This document shows positions 24,538 through 32,887 of a stretch of 64,000 nucleotides of DNA, in pieces. Both the position numbers and the translations under genes were made by a program. Numbering within the stretch: the stretch's first letter is position 1; each line of letters starts with the position of its first letter. The DNA comes from Catenulispora acidiphila DSM 44928 (GTDB lineage: Bacteria > Actinomycetota > Actinomycetes > Streptomycetales > Catenulisporaceae). A model generated the notes under the pieces. That model was not told the origin of the DNA and ran no database searches. It was given only the letters and a program-made list of their open reading frames with translations. The stretch is from positions 6,076,001 to 6,140,000 of the forward strand of contig NC_013131.1 of assembly GCF_000024025.1 (NCBI RefSeq). Reading direction: 5' to 3'.

Positions 24538-27500
24538 GTGACGAACGCCGAGCGCCGCGACGCGCGCGAGAGCAGGACCGGCGATGGCGCCGGTGAGACG
24601 ACGAGCGATATAGGCACGATTAAGAGCACGAACGGTACTAACGGCGCGAAGAACACGACGAGCGCCGAGGACTTCACGACGACCAGCAGTGGCGCCGGCG
24701 ATGGCGCGAACCCTGGCACGGTAGGTGGCGCCTACAAGACCACCGACACCGCAGGCTCCTTGAGCGCCGACGAGAACGGCGACATCGCGGACGCGAACCA
24801 GGCACGTAGCGCCGGCAAGAACGGCACCGTTGCGGATGCTGGCCATGCACATGGCGCCGACGAGAACGGCGACACCGCGGACGCGAACCGGGCACGTAGC
24901 GCCGACAAGAACGGCACCGCTACGGACGCCGGTCAGGCACGCGGCGCCGACAAGACCACCGACGTCGCTGGCTCCTTGAGCGCCGGCAAGAACGGCACCG
25001 CTGCGGACGCTAGCCAGGCACACGGCGCCGACGAGAACGGCGACACCGCCGACTCTCTGAGCGCCGGCAAGAACGGCACTGTTGCGGACCCCGGTCAGGC
25101 ACGCGGCGCCGCCAAGACCACCGACCCCGCCGACTCCCCCCGCCCCGACAGCACCGGCAAGGGTGACGCGCCCTCCAGTTCCTGGATGCGGCGGCTGGCG
25201 GCGGCGAGTTGGGTGTACCGGCGGAGTGTGCTGGTTGCGTTGGGTGGGTCGTTGATGGCGATGCTGGCTACTGCGGCTATGCCGTTGGTTCAGCGGCACA
25301 TTATTGATGATGTCGTCATTTCGCGGCGGTCGGCTTTGGCGCCTTGGGCGGCTGTGGCGTTGGTGTTGGCGGTGGTGAACTTCGGTGGGACGCGGTTGCG
25401 GCGGTATGTCGGTGGCAAGTTGTCGCTGGATGTGCAGTATGACTTGCGGAATCGGATTTTTGGGGCGCTTTCGCGGTTGGATGGGGCTCGGCAGGATGAG
25501 CTGGCTACTGGGCAGCTGATTTCGCGGGCTACGTCTGATGTCACCATGGTGCAGGGTTTGCTGGGCATGTTGCCGATGTTGATCGGGAACGCGTTGTTGT
25601 TCGTGGTCGCGTTGACGGTGATGGCGTTTCTGTCGCCGCTTTTGACGCTGGTGGCGTTGGCTACCGGGCCGGGGTTGTGGTTCGTGGCGGTGGCGGCTCG
25701 GCGGCGGCTTTATCCGGCGACGTGGGAGGCGCAGCAGCAGGCTTCGGCGTTGGCCGGGGTGGTGGATGCCGCGGTCGGCGGTGTGCGGGTGGTGAAGGGG
25801 TTCGGGCAGGAGGAGCAGGAGCTCGGCAAGTTGGAGGCGGCCGGGGAGCGGTTGTTCGCCTCGCGGCTGCGGGCGGTGCGGTTCTCGGCGCGGTACAACC
25901 CGGCGATCATGGCGATTCCGGCGCTGGGGCAGGTCGGGGTGTTGTTCCTCGGCGGGTGGCTGGCGCTTCGGGGGATGATCACGCTGGGGACGTTCCTGGC
26001 GTTCTCCACGTACCTGGCGCAGATGCTCGGTCCGGTGCGGATGCTGTCCTCGCTGGTGACCATCGGGCAGCAGGCGCGGGCCAGTGTGGAGCGGATCTTC
26101 GAGATCATCGACTCCCAGCCGAAGGTCACCGAGAAGCCGGACGCCGCGGTGCTGCCGCGCGAGACCTCCGGGGTGGAGTTCGACGGCGCGGTGTTCGGCT
26201 ACGTCGCCTCCCGGCCGGTGCTGCGCGGCCTGGATTTGAAGGTGCGTCCCGGGGAGACCGTGGCGCTGGTGGGGACCTCCGGCTCCGGCAAGTCCACGGT
26301 GTCGATGCTGCTCCCCCGCTTCTACGACGTGCAGGGCGGTTCGGTGCGGGTCGGCGGCGCCGACGTGCGCGAGGTGACCCTGGAGTCGCTGCGCGCGGCG
26401 ATCGGGCTGGTGATGGAGGACAGCTTCCTGTTCTCCGACTCGGTGCGCGCCAACATCGCCTACGGGCGTCCCGACGCCACCGACGAGCAGGTGCGCGCCG
26501 CGGCGCGGATGGCCGAGGCCGACGAGTTCGTCGAGCAGCTGCCGGCCGGCTACGACACCGTGGTCGGCGAACAGGGCCTGACCCTGTCCGGCGGCCAGCG
26601 CCAGCGCATAGCCCTGGCCCGGGCCCTGATCACCGATCCCCGGGTCCTGATCCTGGACGACGCCACCTCCGCGGTGGACGCCCGCGTGGAGGCGGAGATC
26701 CACGACACGCTGCGCCGGGTGATGGCCGGGCGCACCACGCTGCTGATCGCGCACCGGCGCTCCACGCTGGCGCTGGCCGACCGGATCGCGGTGCTGGACC
26801 GCGGCCGCGTCGTCGACATCGGCACGCACGAGGAGCTCACCGAGCGCTGCCCGCTGTACCGGCTGCTGCTGTCCGGGCCCGGCGAGGACGCCGAGGGCAT
26901 CGACGCCGGCGACCTGACCACGGCGGCGACAGCGCGTGCGAAGGCTGCGAACGGCAGCCCGGCGGTCGCACTCCACGGCAGCGCGAACGGCACTGCCAGC
27001 AACGGCCACGCCCCCGGCACCGACCGCACCGACGCCACCAGCACCATCGAAGCCCAGGTCGACGGCATCACTCCGAGCCTGTGGCCCTCCGTCGAAGGCG
27101 ACGACGGCCCGGCCGGCGCCAAGGGCTCCGGTACCGGGGCGCTGCCCGGCATGGGTGGCGGAGGCGGCGCAGGACGCGGCGTCGGCGGCGGAGGGGGCGG
27201 CGGTTTCGGCGGCTTCCTGGCCTCGATGCCCCCGACCCCGGAACTGCTGGCGAAGGTCGCGGCGCTGCCGCCGGCGACCGACGAGCCCAAGGTCGGCCAG
27301 GCCGAGGCCCGTGCTTCGGACCCCGACTTCTCCCTGCGCAAACTGCTGCGCCCCTTCCGGCTGGCGCTGCTGCTCGGGCTGCTGCTGGTCGCCGCGGACA
27401 CCGCGGCCGGGCTGGCGCTGCCGGCGCTGATCCGCGGCGGCGTGGACCGGGGCATCCTGGCGCACTCGCTGTCGGCGATCGTCGGGGTGTCGGTGGCGGC

Positions 27501-29106
27501 GCTGCTGGTGACGCTCACCGACAGCGCGATCAACGTCTGCCAGTACCTGGTCACCGGACGCACCGGCGAGCGCCTGCTGTACGCGTTGCGGGTGAAGGTG
27601 TTCGCGCAGTTGCAGCGCCTGGGTCTGGACTACTACGAGCGCGAGCTGTCCGGGCGCATCATGACCCGCATGACCACCGACGTGGACGCGCTGTCCACGT
27701 TCCTGCAGACCGGTCTTCAGCAGGCGGTCGTCAGCGTCCTGTCGTTCGTCGGCATCGTGGTGGCGCTGGTGGTGATCGACTGGCGGATGGCGCTGATCGC
27801 GCTGAGCGTCCTGCCGCCGCTGCTGATCGCGACCGCGGTGTTCCGCGCCAAGTCCAGCAAGGCCTACACCGAGGCGCGCGAGAAGGTCGCGGCGGTCAAC
27901 GCCGACCTGCAGGAGAACGTCGCCGGCATGCGCGTGACGCAGGCGTTCCGGCGTGAGGGGACCAACGCGACGCGGTTCGCCGGGCTGTCGGACGAGTTCC
28001 GCGTCTCGCGGCTGCGCGCGCAGAAGTACATCGCGACGTACTTCCCGTTCGTGCAGCTGCTGGCCGACGTCGCCGGGCTGCTGGTGCTGGCCGCCGGCGC
28101 CTCCCGGGTGCACTCCGGGGAGCTGACCGCCGGCGCGCTGATCGCCTACCTGCTCTACATCGACATGGTGTTCTCGCCGGTGCAGCAGCTCTCGCAGGTG
28201 TTCGACGGCTACCAGCAGGCCGCGGTCGGGCTGCGCCGGATCGGCGACCTGCTGCGCACCGCGCCGTCCACGCCGGAGCCGGCGCGGCCGGTACCGGTCC
28301 CGACGGGGCTCGGCGAGATCGTGTTCGACGACGTCACCTTCGCCTACGGTCCGGACACCCGGCCGGCGCTGGAGAGTGTCAGCGTGCGCATTCCCGCCGG
28401 GCAGACGGTGGCGCTGGTCGGGCAGACCGGCGCGGGCAAGTCGACCTTCGTGAAGATGGTCGCGCGCTTCTACGACCCGACCGGCGGCGCGGTCACCGCC
28501 GGCGGCCGCGATCTGCGCGAGTTCGCGCTGCCGGACTGGCGGCACCGGCTCGGCGTGGTCCCGCAGGAGGCGTACCTGTTCGACGGGACCGTCGCCGAGG
28601 CCATCGCCTACGCGCGCCCGGACGCCCCGCCCCGGGAGATCGAGGCGGCGGCCCGCGCGGTCGGCGCCGAGGAGATGATCGCGGGGCTGCCCGAGGGGTT
28701 CCACTCCCGGGTGGCCGAGCGCGGCCGGAACCTGTCGGCCGGACAGCGCCAGCTGCTCGCGCTGGCCCGCGCGGAGCTGGCGGATCCGGACGTGCTGATC
28801 CTGGACGAGGCGACCTCCTCGCTGGACCTGGCCACCGAGGCCGCGGTCACGCACGCCGAGCTGGCGCGCTCCGCCGACCACGGCGCGGCCGGGCGGACCC
28901 GCACCACGCTGGTGGTGGCGCACCGGCTGACCACGGCGGCGCGCGCCGACCGGATCCTGGTGCTGGACGGCGGGCGGATCGTGGAGGACGGGACGCACAC
29001 GGAGTTGGTCGAGCGCGGCGGGACGTACTCCGCGCTGTGGGAGGCGTTCGCCGCCGGGCATGAGGACGGCGAGCGGGAGACCGAGACTGCGGGAGTGGCT
29101 ATATAG
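24538..29106 (+). CDS. Fused four-domain ABC exporter (TMD-NBD-TMD-NBD) with repetitive N-terminus
   Basis: A 1522-residue protein joining two type IV ABC half-exporters that are usually separate genes. Residues 1-215 are low-complexity; four 27-30-residue repeats begin with SAGKNGT or SADKNGT at residues 91, 121, 148 and 175. TMD1 (~225-520) and NBD1 follow, with Walker A GTSGSGKST (K585), LSGGQ and Walker B LDDATS (D707, D708). A Gly-rich linker leads to TMD2 (~935-1235) and NBD2, with K1301, signature LSAGQ and LDEATS (E1424). Asp in place of the catalytic Glu in NBD1 makes one ATP site degenerate, as in heterodimeric exporters. GTG 24538 has AAGGGG before it; a GTG two codons earlier is possible. 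Confidence 0.9.
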   Translation: MTNAERRDARESRTGDGAGETTSDIGTIKSTNGTNGAKNTTSAEDFTTTSSGAGDGANPGTVGGAYKTTDTAGSLSADENGDIADANQARSAGKNGTVADAGHAHGADENGDTADANRARSADKNGTATDAGQARGADKTTDVAGSLSAGKNGTAADASQAHGADENGDTADSLSAGKNGTVADPGQARGAAKTTDPADSPRPDSTGKGDAPSSSWMRRLAAASWVYRRSVLVALGGSLMAMLATAAMPLVQRHIIDDVVISRRSALAPWAAVALVLAVVNFGGTRLRRYVGGKLSLDVQYDLRNRIFGALSRLDGARQDELATGQLISRATSDVTMVQGLLGMLPMLIGNALLFVVALTVMAFLSPLLTLVALATGPGLWFVAVAARRRLYPATWEAQQQASALAGVVDAAVGGVRVVKGFGQEEQELGKLEAAGERLFASRLRAVRFSARYNPAIMAIPALGQVGVLFLGGWLALRGMITLGTFLAFSTYLAQMLGPVRMLSSLVTIGQQARASVERIFEIIDSQPKVTEKPDAAVLPRETSGVEFDGAVFGYVASRPVLRGLDLKVRPGETVALVGTSGSGKSTVSMLLPRFYDVQGGSVRVGGADVREVTLESLRAAIGLVMEDSFLFSDSVRANIAYGRPDATDEQVRAAARMAEADEFVEQLPAGYDTVVGEQGLTLSGGQRQRIALARALITDPRVLILDDATSAVDARVEAEIHDTLRRVMAGRTTLLIAHRRSTLALADRIAVLDRGRVVDIGTHEELTERCPLYRLLLSGPGEDAEGIDAGDLTTAATARAKAANGSPAVALHGSANGTASNGHAPGTDRTDATSTIEAQVDGITPSLWPSVEGDDGPAGAKGSGTGALPGMGGGGGAGRGVGGGGGGGFGGFLASMPPTPELLAKVAALPPATDEPKVGQAEARASDPDFSLRKLLRPFRLALLLGLLLVAADTAAGLALPALIRGGVDRGILAHSLSAIVGVSVAALLVTLTDSAINVCQYLVTGRTGERLLYALRVKVFAQLQRLGLDYYERELSGRIMTRMTTDVDALSTFLQTGLQQAVVSVLSFVGIVVALVVIDWRMALIALSVLPPLLIATAVFRAKSSKAYTEAREKVAAVNADLQENVAGMRVTQAFRREGTNATRFAGLSDEFRVSRLRAQKYIATYFPFVQLLADVAGLLVLAAGASRVHSGELTAGALIAYLLYIDMVFSPVQQLSQVFDGYQQAAVGLRRIGDLLRTAPSTPEPARPVPVPTGLGEIVFDDVTFAYGPDTRPALESVSVRIPAGQTVALVGQTGAGKSTFVKMVARFYDPTGGAVTAGGRDLREFALPDWRHRLGVVPQEAYLFDGTVAEAIAYARPDAPPREIEAAARAVGAEEMIAGLPEGFHSRVAERGRNLSAGQRQLLALARAELADPDVLILDEATSSLDLATEAAVTHAELARSADHGAAGRTRTTLVVAHRLTTAARADRILVLDGGRIVEDGTHTELVERGGTYSALWEAFAAGHEDGERETETAGVAI

Positions 29107-29150
29107 GAGTCCCTATATTAGGTACCGCTATATAGGAGCGGGTATATAAG
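29098..29150 (+). repeat. Four TATATA-containing repeats after the ABC exporter
   Basis: GCTATATAGGAG, CCTATATTAGG, GCTATATAGGAG and GGTATATAAGGAG follow one another within about 53 bp, the first containing the exporter stop codon. AT-rich TATATA blocks are striking in DNA of this composition. They sit directly before a bidirectional terminator. Each also resembles a -10 box next to a GGAG. Confidence 0.7.
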
Positions 29151-29187
29151 GAGTCGGCCCGGCGGAGGACATCCGCCGGGCCGACTC
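29151..29187. terminator. Perfect 16-bp hairpin between the exporter and ung
   Basis: Arms 29151-29166 and 29172-29187 pair perfectly over 16 bp around GGACA. It lies between convergent genes and can serve both strands. Confidence 0.88.
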
Positions 29188-29214
29188 TGTACGCAAACGC
29201 TATAGCGAGAACTC

Positions 29215-29892
29215 TTAGACGGTCTCGGGAAGCTTCCAGTCGATCGGCTCCTGCCCGAAGCCGGCCAGCGCCTCGTTCACCGCCGAGAACGGCTTGGAGC
29301 CGAAGAACAGCTTCGCCGACAGCGGCGAGGGGTGCGCGCCCTGGACGATCGCGTGCCGGGAGGCGTCGATCAGCTTCGCCTTCTTCTTGGCGTGCGCGCC
29401 CCAGAGCACGAACACCACCGGCTTCTCGCGTGCCGAGACGTCCTTGATGACGGCGTCGGTGAACTTCTCCCAGCCGCGGTCCTTGTGCGAGGCGGGCTCG
29501 TGCGCCCGCACGGTGAGCACCGTGTTGAGCAGCAGCACGCCCTGGTCGGCCCAGGCCTTCAGGTAGCCGTGCTTGACCGGCGCGACGCCCAGGTCCGTGT
29601 CCAGCTCCTTGTACATGTTCCGCAGCGAGGGCGGAATCCGCACGCCGGGGCGCACCGAGAAGCACATGCCGTGGGCCTGGCCGTCGTCGTGGTACGGGTC
29701 CTGCCCGATCAGCACCACCTTGACGTCCTCGTACGGCGTCGCCTCCAACGCCGCGAACACCTCGTCCTCAGGCGGGAACACCTGGTGCTCGGCACGCTCG
29801 GTCTTAAGGAAAGCCTCCAGGTCGGCGAAGTACGGCTGCTCGGTCTCGGCAGCCAGCACCGGCGCCCAGGAGGCGGGGATGAGTTCACGCAT
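29215..29892 (-). CDS. ung: Uracil-DNA glycosylase, family 1
   Basis: A 225-residue base-excision repair enzyme that removes uracil from DNA. The water-activating motif GQDPYHDDGQAHG lies near residue 62, the uracil-binding LLLNTVLTVR near 120 and the minor-groove loop HPSPLS near 185. Length and motif spacing match family 1 UDGs. The ATG is at 29890-29892. It converges on the ABC exporter and diverges from the subtilase-sigma-CHAT cassette. Confidence 0.96.
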   Translation of the reverse strand: MRELIPASWAPVLAAETEQPYFADLEAFLKTERAEHQVFPPEDEVFAALEATPYEDVKVVLIGQDPYHDDGQAHGMCFSVRPGVRIPPSLRNMYKELDTDLGVAPVKHGYLKAWADQGVLLLNTVLTVRAHEPASHKDRGWEKFTDAVIKDVSAREKPVVFVLWGAHAKKKAKLIDASRHAIVQGAHPSPLSAKLFFGSKPFSAVNEALAGFGQEPIDWKLPETV

Positions 29893-30406
29893 AAGAGGAA
29901 CCTATCCGCAGGCTGTGACAGCTCTGAGGGAGAGCGGAAAAACTTCCCAGAAAAAAGTTCCGCCTCGATGTATCAGGGGGCGTTCGGGGTGCTCTTGTAA
30001 GTGAGCGGGTCGGGGGGCCCGCGGGCGTGGTCCAGTCGGTGTGTGTCTCTAGGGGGGACGCGCCGCCGGCCAGGCCGGGTGAAGAGGGTGGTGTGCCGTG
30101 ACGCCGGGGGGTGGGTGCGGCACACCACCCGCCGGCCAGGCAGGACCGCGCCAGCAAGGGAGAAAGAGGGGGACCTCGGGGGGGATTTCGAGGTGGCAGG
30201 GCTGGGGGGAACACCACGGGGACCACGGGGGAAACCGGGGAGCTGGGGGGAACACCGGGGGGAAGTAAGACCGGCGGCAGTGATCTGTGGGGGACGCAGC
30301 CGCCTGGGGGGACCGAAGGCGGGACTGGGACGGGGGTCCAGTTCCGCCTACGGTGTTTGGACAATGCAGCATAGGTGCTGACTACGTTGTTTACAGGGAG
30401 GGCACG
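29893..30406. other. G-tract-rich leader upstream of the subtilase cassette
   Basis: About 500 bp without a supported gene. From 30150 to 30335 the + strand carries more than a dozen runs of four to six G separated by short A/C-containing spacers. This composition can fold into G-quadruplexes on the non-template strand. Short open frames here are Gly/Thr-rich on + and Pro-rich on -, and look like by-products of the tracts. Around 30355-30400 the DNA becomes AT-richer, and AGGGAGG at 30395-30401 serves the next gene. Confidence 0.65.
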
Positions 30407-31591
30407 ATGACGGACCACGCAGCGCGGATGGCTCGGATCCTCGAGACGCACCAGGATGTCGTCCACGTCGGCGGCTCCACCGAGGCGCTGATCAAGCGCG
30501 ACGAGCTGCTGGTGCTCGGTGCGCACGCGGACGCGGTGCACGAGCAGGCGCGGCAGTGGGTGGACTCCCGGGAGGACTTCGCCGAGCTGGGGGTCAGCCG
30601 CCTGCGGCTGCGGGCCGGCGCCGGGGTGGACGCCGCGGATCTGACGCACAGCCTGCGGGGCGGCGCGGGGGCGCACCGGCGGACGAGCGTCACGCCCAAC
30701 CACGTCATGAGCGGGGCGCCGAACTGGACCGGCGGTCCCTTCGGCGCGCCGACGCCCGCCGCAGACCTGCCCGCCCCGGTCGACGCCGAAGGCGGCGGCC
30801 GGCGGGCCACGATCGGGATCCTGGACACCGGGATCGACCCGCACCCGTGGTTCGCCGAGGCGGACTGGTACCAGGCCTGCACCGAGACAGAGCACGAAGA
30901 CCTGGACCCGGCGTCCGAGGACGACCTGGAGTCCGACTCCGGCCACGGCACGTTCATCGCCGGCGTGATCCTGCAGCACGCTCCGGGAACCTATCTGCGG
31001 GTGCAGCGGGTCCTGGGCACCGACGGCGTCACCGACGAGCTGGAACTGCTGCACGGTCTGAGGCGGCTGCACGCCCGGGCGGCCGCCGAGAGCAACCGTC
31101 TGGACGTCCTGAACCTGTCACTGGGCTGCTTCACCTTCGACGACCGGCCCTCCCCGGTCCTGGCCGACGCCTTCGCGCGGGTCGCCCGGCACTCGGTGAT
31201 CGTCGCCGCCGCCGGGAACCACTCCTCGGACCGTCCCTACTGGCCCGCCGCCCTCAAGGACGTCGTCGCCGTCGCGGCTCTGGCCCAGGCGGACACCGAC
31301 GGCCCGGAGCGCGCGTCCTTCTCCAACTACGGCTGGTGGGTGGACGCCTCGGCGCCGGGCGAGAAGGTCTCCAGCAGCTTCCTGACCCACGGCCGGGAGA
31401 ACGGGGAAGACTTCCACGGCTTCGCGACCTGGAGCGGCACCAGCTTCGCCGCCCCGTACGTGGCCGGTAAGATCGCCGCTTTGATGTCCGCCAAGGACAT
31501 GACGGCGCGCGACGCCCTCAGCGAGCTGCTCGACCCGGCCAACACCCGCATCCCCGACCTGGGGGTGGTGGTGGCCTCGGACGGCCGCTGA
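30407..31591 (+). CDS. Intracellular S8 (subtilisin-like) protease
   Basis: A 394-residue serine protease with the triad D140 (GILDTGID), H180 (SGHGTFIAG) and S346 (WSGTSFAAPYVAG), and oxyanion Asn in AAAGNHSS. No signal peptide or membrane segment is seen, so it should act inside the cell. Residues 1-125 form a non-classical N-terminal region (LETHQDVVHVGGSTEALIKRDELLV) that may be a propeptide or sensing domain. ATG 30407 has AGGGAGG just upstream. It heads a same-strand group with a sigma factor, a 155-residue protein and a TPR-CHAT protein. Confidence 0.9.
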   Translation: MTDHAARMARILETHQDVVHVGGSTEALIKRDELLVLGAHADAVHEQARQWVDSREDFAELGVSRLRLRAGAGVDAADLTHSLRGGAGAHRRTSVTPNHVMSGAPNWTGGPFGAPTPAADLPAPVDAEGGGRRATIGILDTGIDPHPWFAEADWYQACTETEHEDLDPASEDDLESDSGHGTFIAGVILQHAPGTYLRVQRVLGTDGVTDELELLHGLRRLHARAAAESNRLDVLNLSLGCFTFDDRPSPVLADAFARVARHSVIVAAAGNHSSDRPYWPAALKDVVAVAALAQADTDGPERASFSNYGWWVDASAPGEKVSSSFLTHGRENGEDFHGFATWSGTSFAAPYVAGKIAALMSAKDMTARDALSELLDPANTRIPDLGVVVASDGR

Positions 31592-31637
31592 CGGGTCCGC
31601 CGGAGACCTCCGCCCCCCGATGAGTGAGAAGGCACAC

Positions 31638-32222
31638 ATGGACCGCTCCCCCGCGCTGCTGCTGAAAGCGGCAGCGGCCGGTGACGCCGAGGCATGGCAC
31701 CGGATCGTCGACGACTACAGCCGCCTGGTGTGGTCGGTGGCCAGAGGGTTCCGGCTCTCGCTGGCCGACGCGGCCGACGTCAGCCAGACCACCTGGCTGC
31801 GGCTGGTGGAGAACCTGGACCGGATCCAGAACCCGGACCAGCTCGCGGGGTGGCTGGCCACGACGGCCCGCCGGGAGTCCTTGAAGCTGCTCCGCAAGGC
31901 GCAGCGCGAGGTCCCCGACTCGGAGGAGGCCGAGGAGAACGTCTCCTTCTTCGGGGATCTGGACAACGACGGCGACCCGGAGGCCGCGCTGGTCGCCGAG
32001 CAGGACCGCAGCGACCTGTGGCAGGCGTTCGCCACGCTGTCGGAGCGCTGCCGGAACCTGCTGCGGGTGGTCGCGGTGACGCCGCTGGAAAGCTACGCGG
32101 CCGTCGCCGAGGCCCTGGGCATGCGGGTGGGGTCGATCGGGCCGACCCGCTCGCGGTGCCTGGAGCACCTCAAACGGGCGTTGAAGGCGCTGAGCACCCT
32201 GCCGGAGACGACCAGGCCGTGA
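31638..32222 (+). CDS. Sigma-70 family (ECF-like) RNA polymerase sigma factor
   Basis: A 194-residue sigma factor. Region 2 is FRLSLADAADVSQTTWLRLVENLDRIQNPDQLAGWLATTARRE (residues ~40-85), and region 4 is LWQAFATLSERCRNLLRVV followed by SYAAVAEALGMRVGSIGPTRSRCLEHL. An acidic linker joins them. ATG 31638 follows GAAGG by 7 bp; an ATG six codons earlier is also possible. The subtilase gene ends 46 bp upstream. No anti-sigma gene with membrane segments is beside it, which suggests that control may run through the cassette's proteases (inference). Confidence 0.9.
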   Translation: MDRSPALLLKAAAAGDAEAWHRIVDDYSRLVWSVARGFRLSLADAADVSQTTWLRLVENLDRIQNPDQLAGWLATTARRESLKLLRKAQREVPDSEEAEENVSFFGDLDNDGDPEAALVAEQDRSDLWQAFATLSERCRNLLRVVAVTPLESYAAVAEALGMRVGSIGPTRSRCLEHLKRALKALSTLPETTRP

Positions 32223-32291
32223 CACACGACGCGGCGGACCGATGCCATCAGTACCCGAACACACCATGAAGAACCTGATACAGGGGGAGCG

Positions 32292-32759
32292 ATGCCGAAG
32301 TTGACGAACGGGGCCTCAGCGGAGGACATCGGACTCCTGTCCGCCCTCGGCGGGATGTTCGACGAGATCGACCCGGTGCCGCCGGAGGTGGTGACGGCGG
32401 GCTACGCCGCCTTCACCTGGCGGACCATCGACGCCGAACTGGCCGAACTGGCCGAAGACTCGATGCTCGCCGGAGCCGGCTCCACGCGCGGCAGCGACAC
32501 CAGGCTGCTGACCTTCGAGGCGCCCAGCGTCTCGGTGGTCGTGGAGGTCACCGAGATCGGCGACCGGCGCAAACTGGTCGGACAGCTGATCCCGGCGTGT
32601 TCGGACACCTTGCGGATCGAGCACCCGGCGGGGGCGACCACCGTGACGGTGGACGGCCAAGGGCTGTTCAGCGCCGACTCGCTGCCGGCGGGACCGGCGC
32701 GGGTGGCGCTGACCGTACCCGGCGGCGGCGCCGTGGTGACCAGCTGGGTGACCGTCTAG
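32292..32759 (+). CDS. Conserved small protein of the subtilase-sigma-CHAT cassette
   Basis: A 155-residue protein. The N-half is helical and acidic (LGGMFDEIDPVPPEVVTAGYAAFTWRTIDAELAELAEDS). The C-half is rich in beta strands (LLTFEAPSVSVVVEV, LVGQLIPACSDTLRIEH, VTSWVTV) like a small Ig or carboxypeptidase-regulatory fold. I know similar proteins only from actinomycetes next to a sigma factor and CHAT gene. The WRTID...LAEL helix resembles the short sigma-binding region of anti-sigma factors, so it is a candidate regulator of the sigma factor (inference). Confidence 0.65.
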   Translation: MPKLTNGASAEDIGLLSALGGMFDEIDPVPPEVVTAGYAAFTWRTIDAELAELAEDSMLAGAGSTRGSDTRLLTFEAPSVSVVVEVTEIGDRRKLVGQLIPACSDTLRIEHPAGATTVTVDGQGLFSADSLPAGPARVALTVPGGGAVVTSWVTV

Positions 32760-32887
32760 ACCCGGTCGGCGACCGCGCTTCCCCCGCGGCCGCCGCCGAC
32801 TCTTGTCGCCGCCGCGCGTCATCGCTCGGCGGCGATGAGTCACGCCCGCGGTGGAAGAAGGTACCGGACCTTTGAGACAGTGTCCGC

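Noticed and set aside
24028-29061. A 1677-codon open frame antisense to the ABC exporter
   Set aside because: It mirrors the exporter codons exactly, is Arg/Gln/His-rich with no domain resemblance, and is a product of high third-position GC on the true strand.
30111-30374. Gly/Thr-rich 87-codon frame in the G-tract leader
   Set aside because: It has no ribosome-binding site and no family; composition follows from the G runs.
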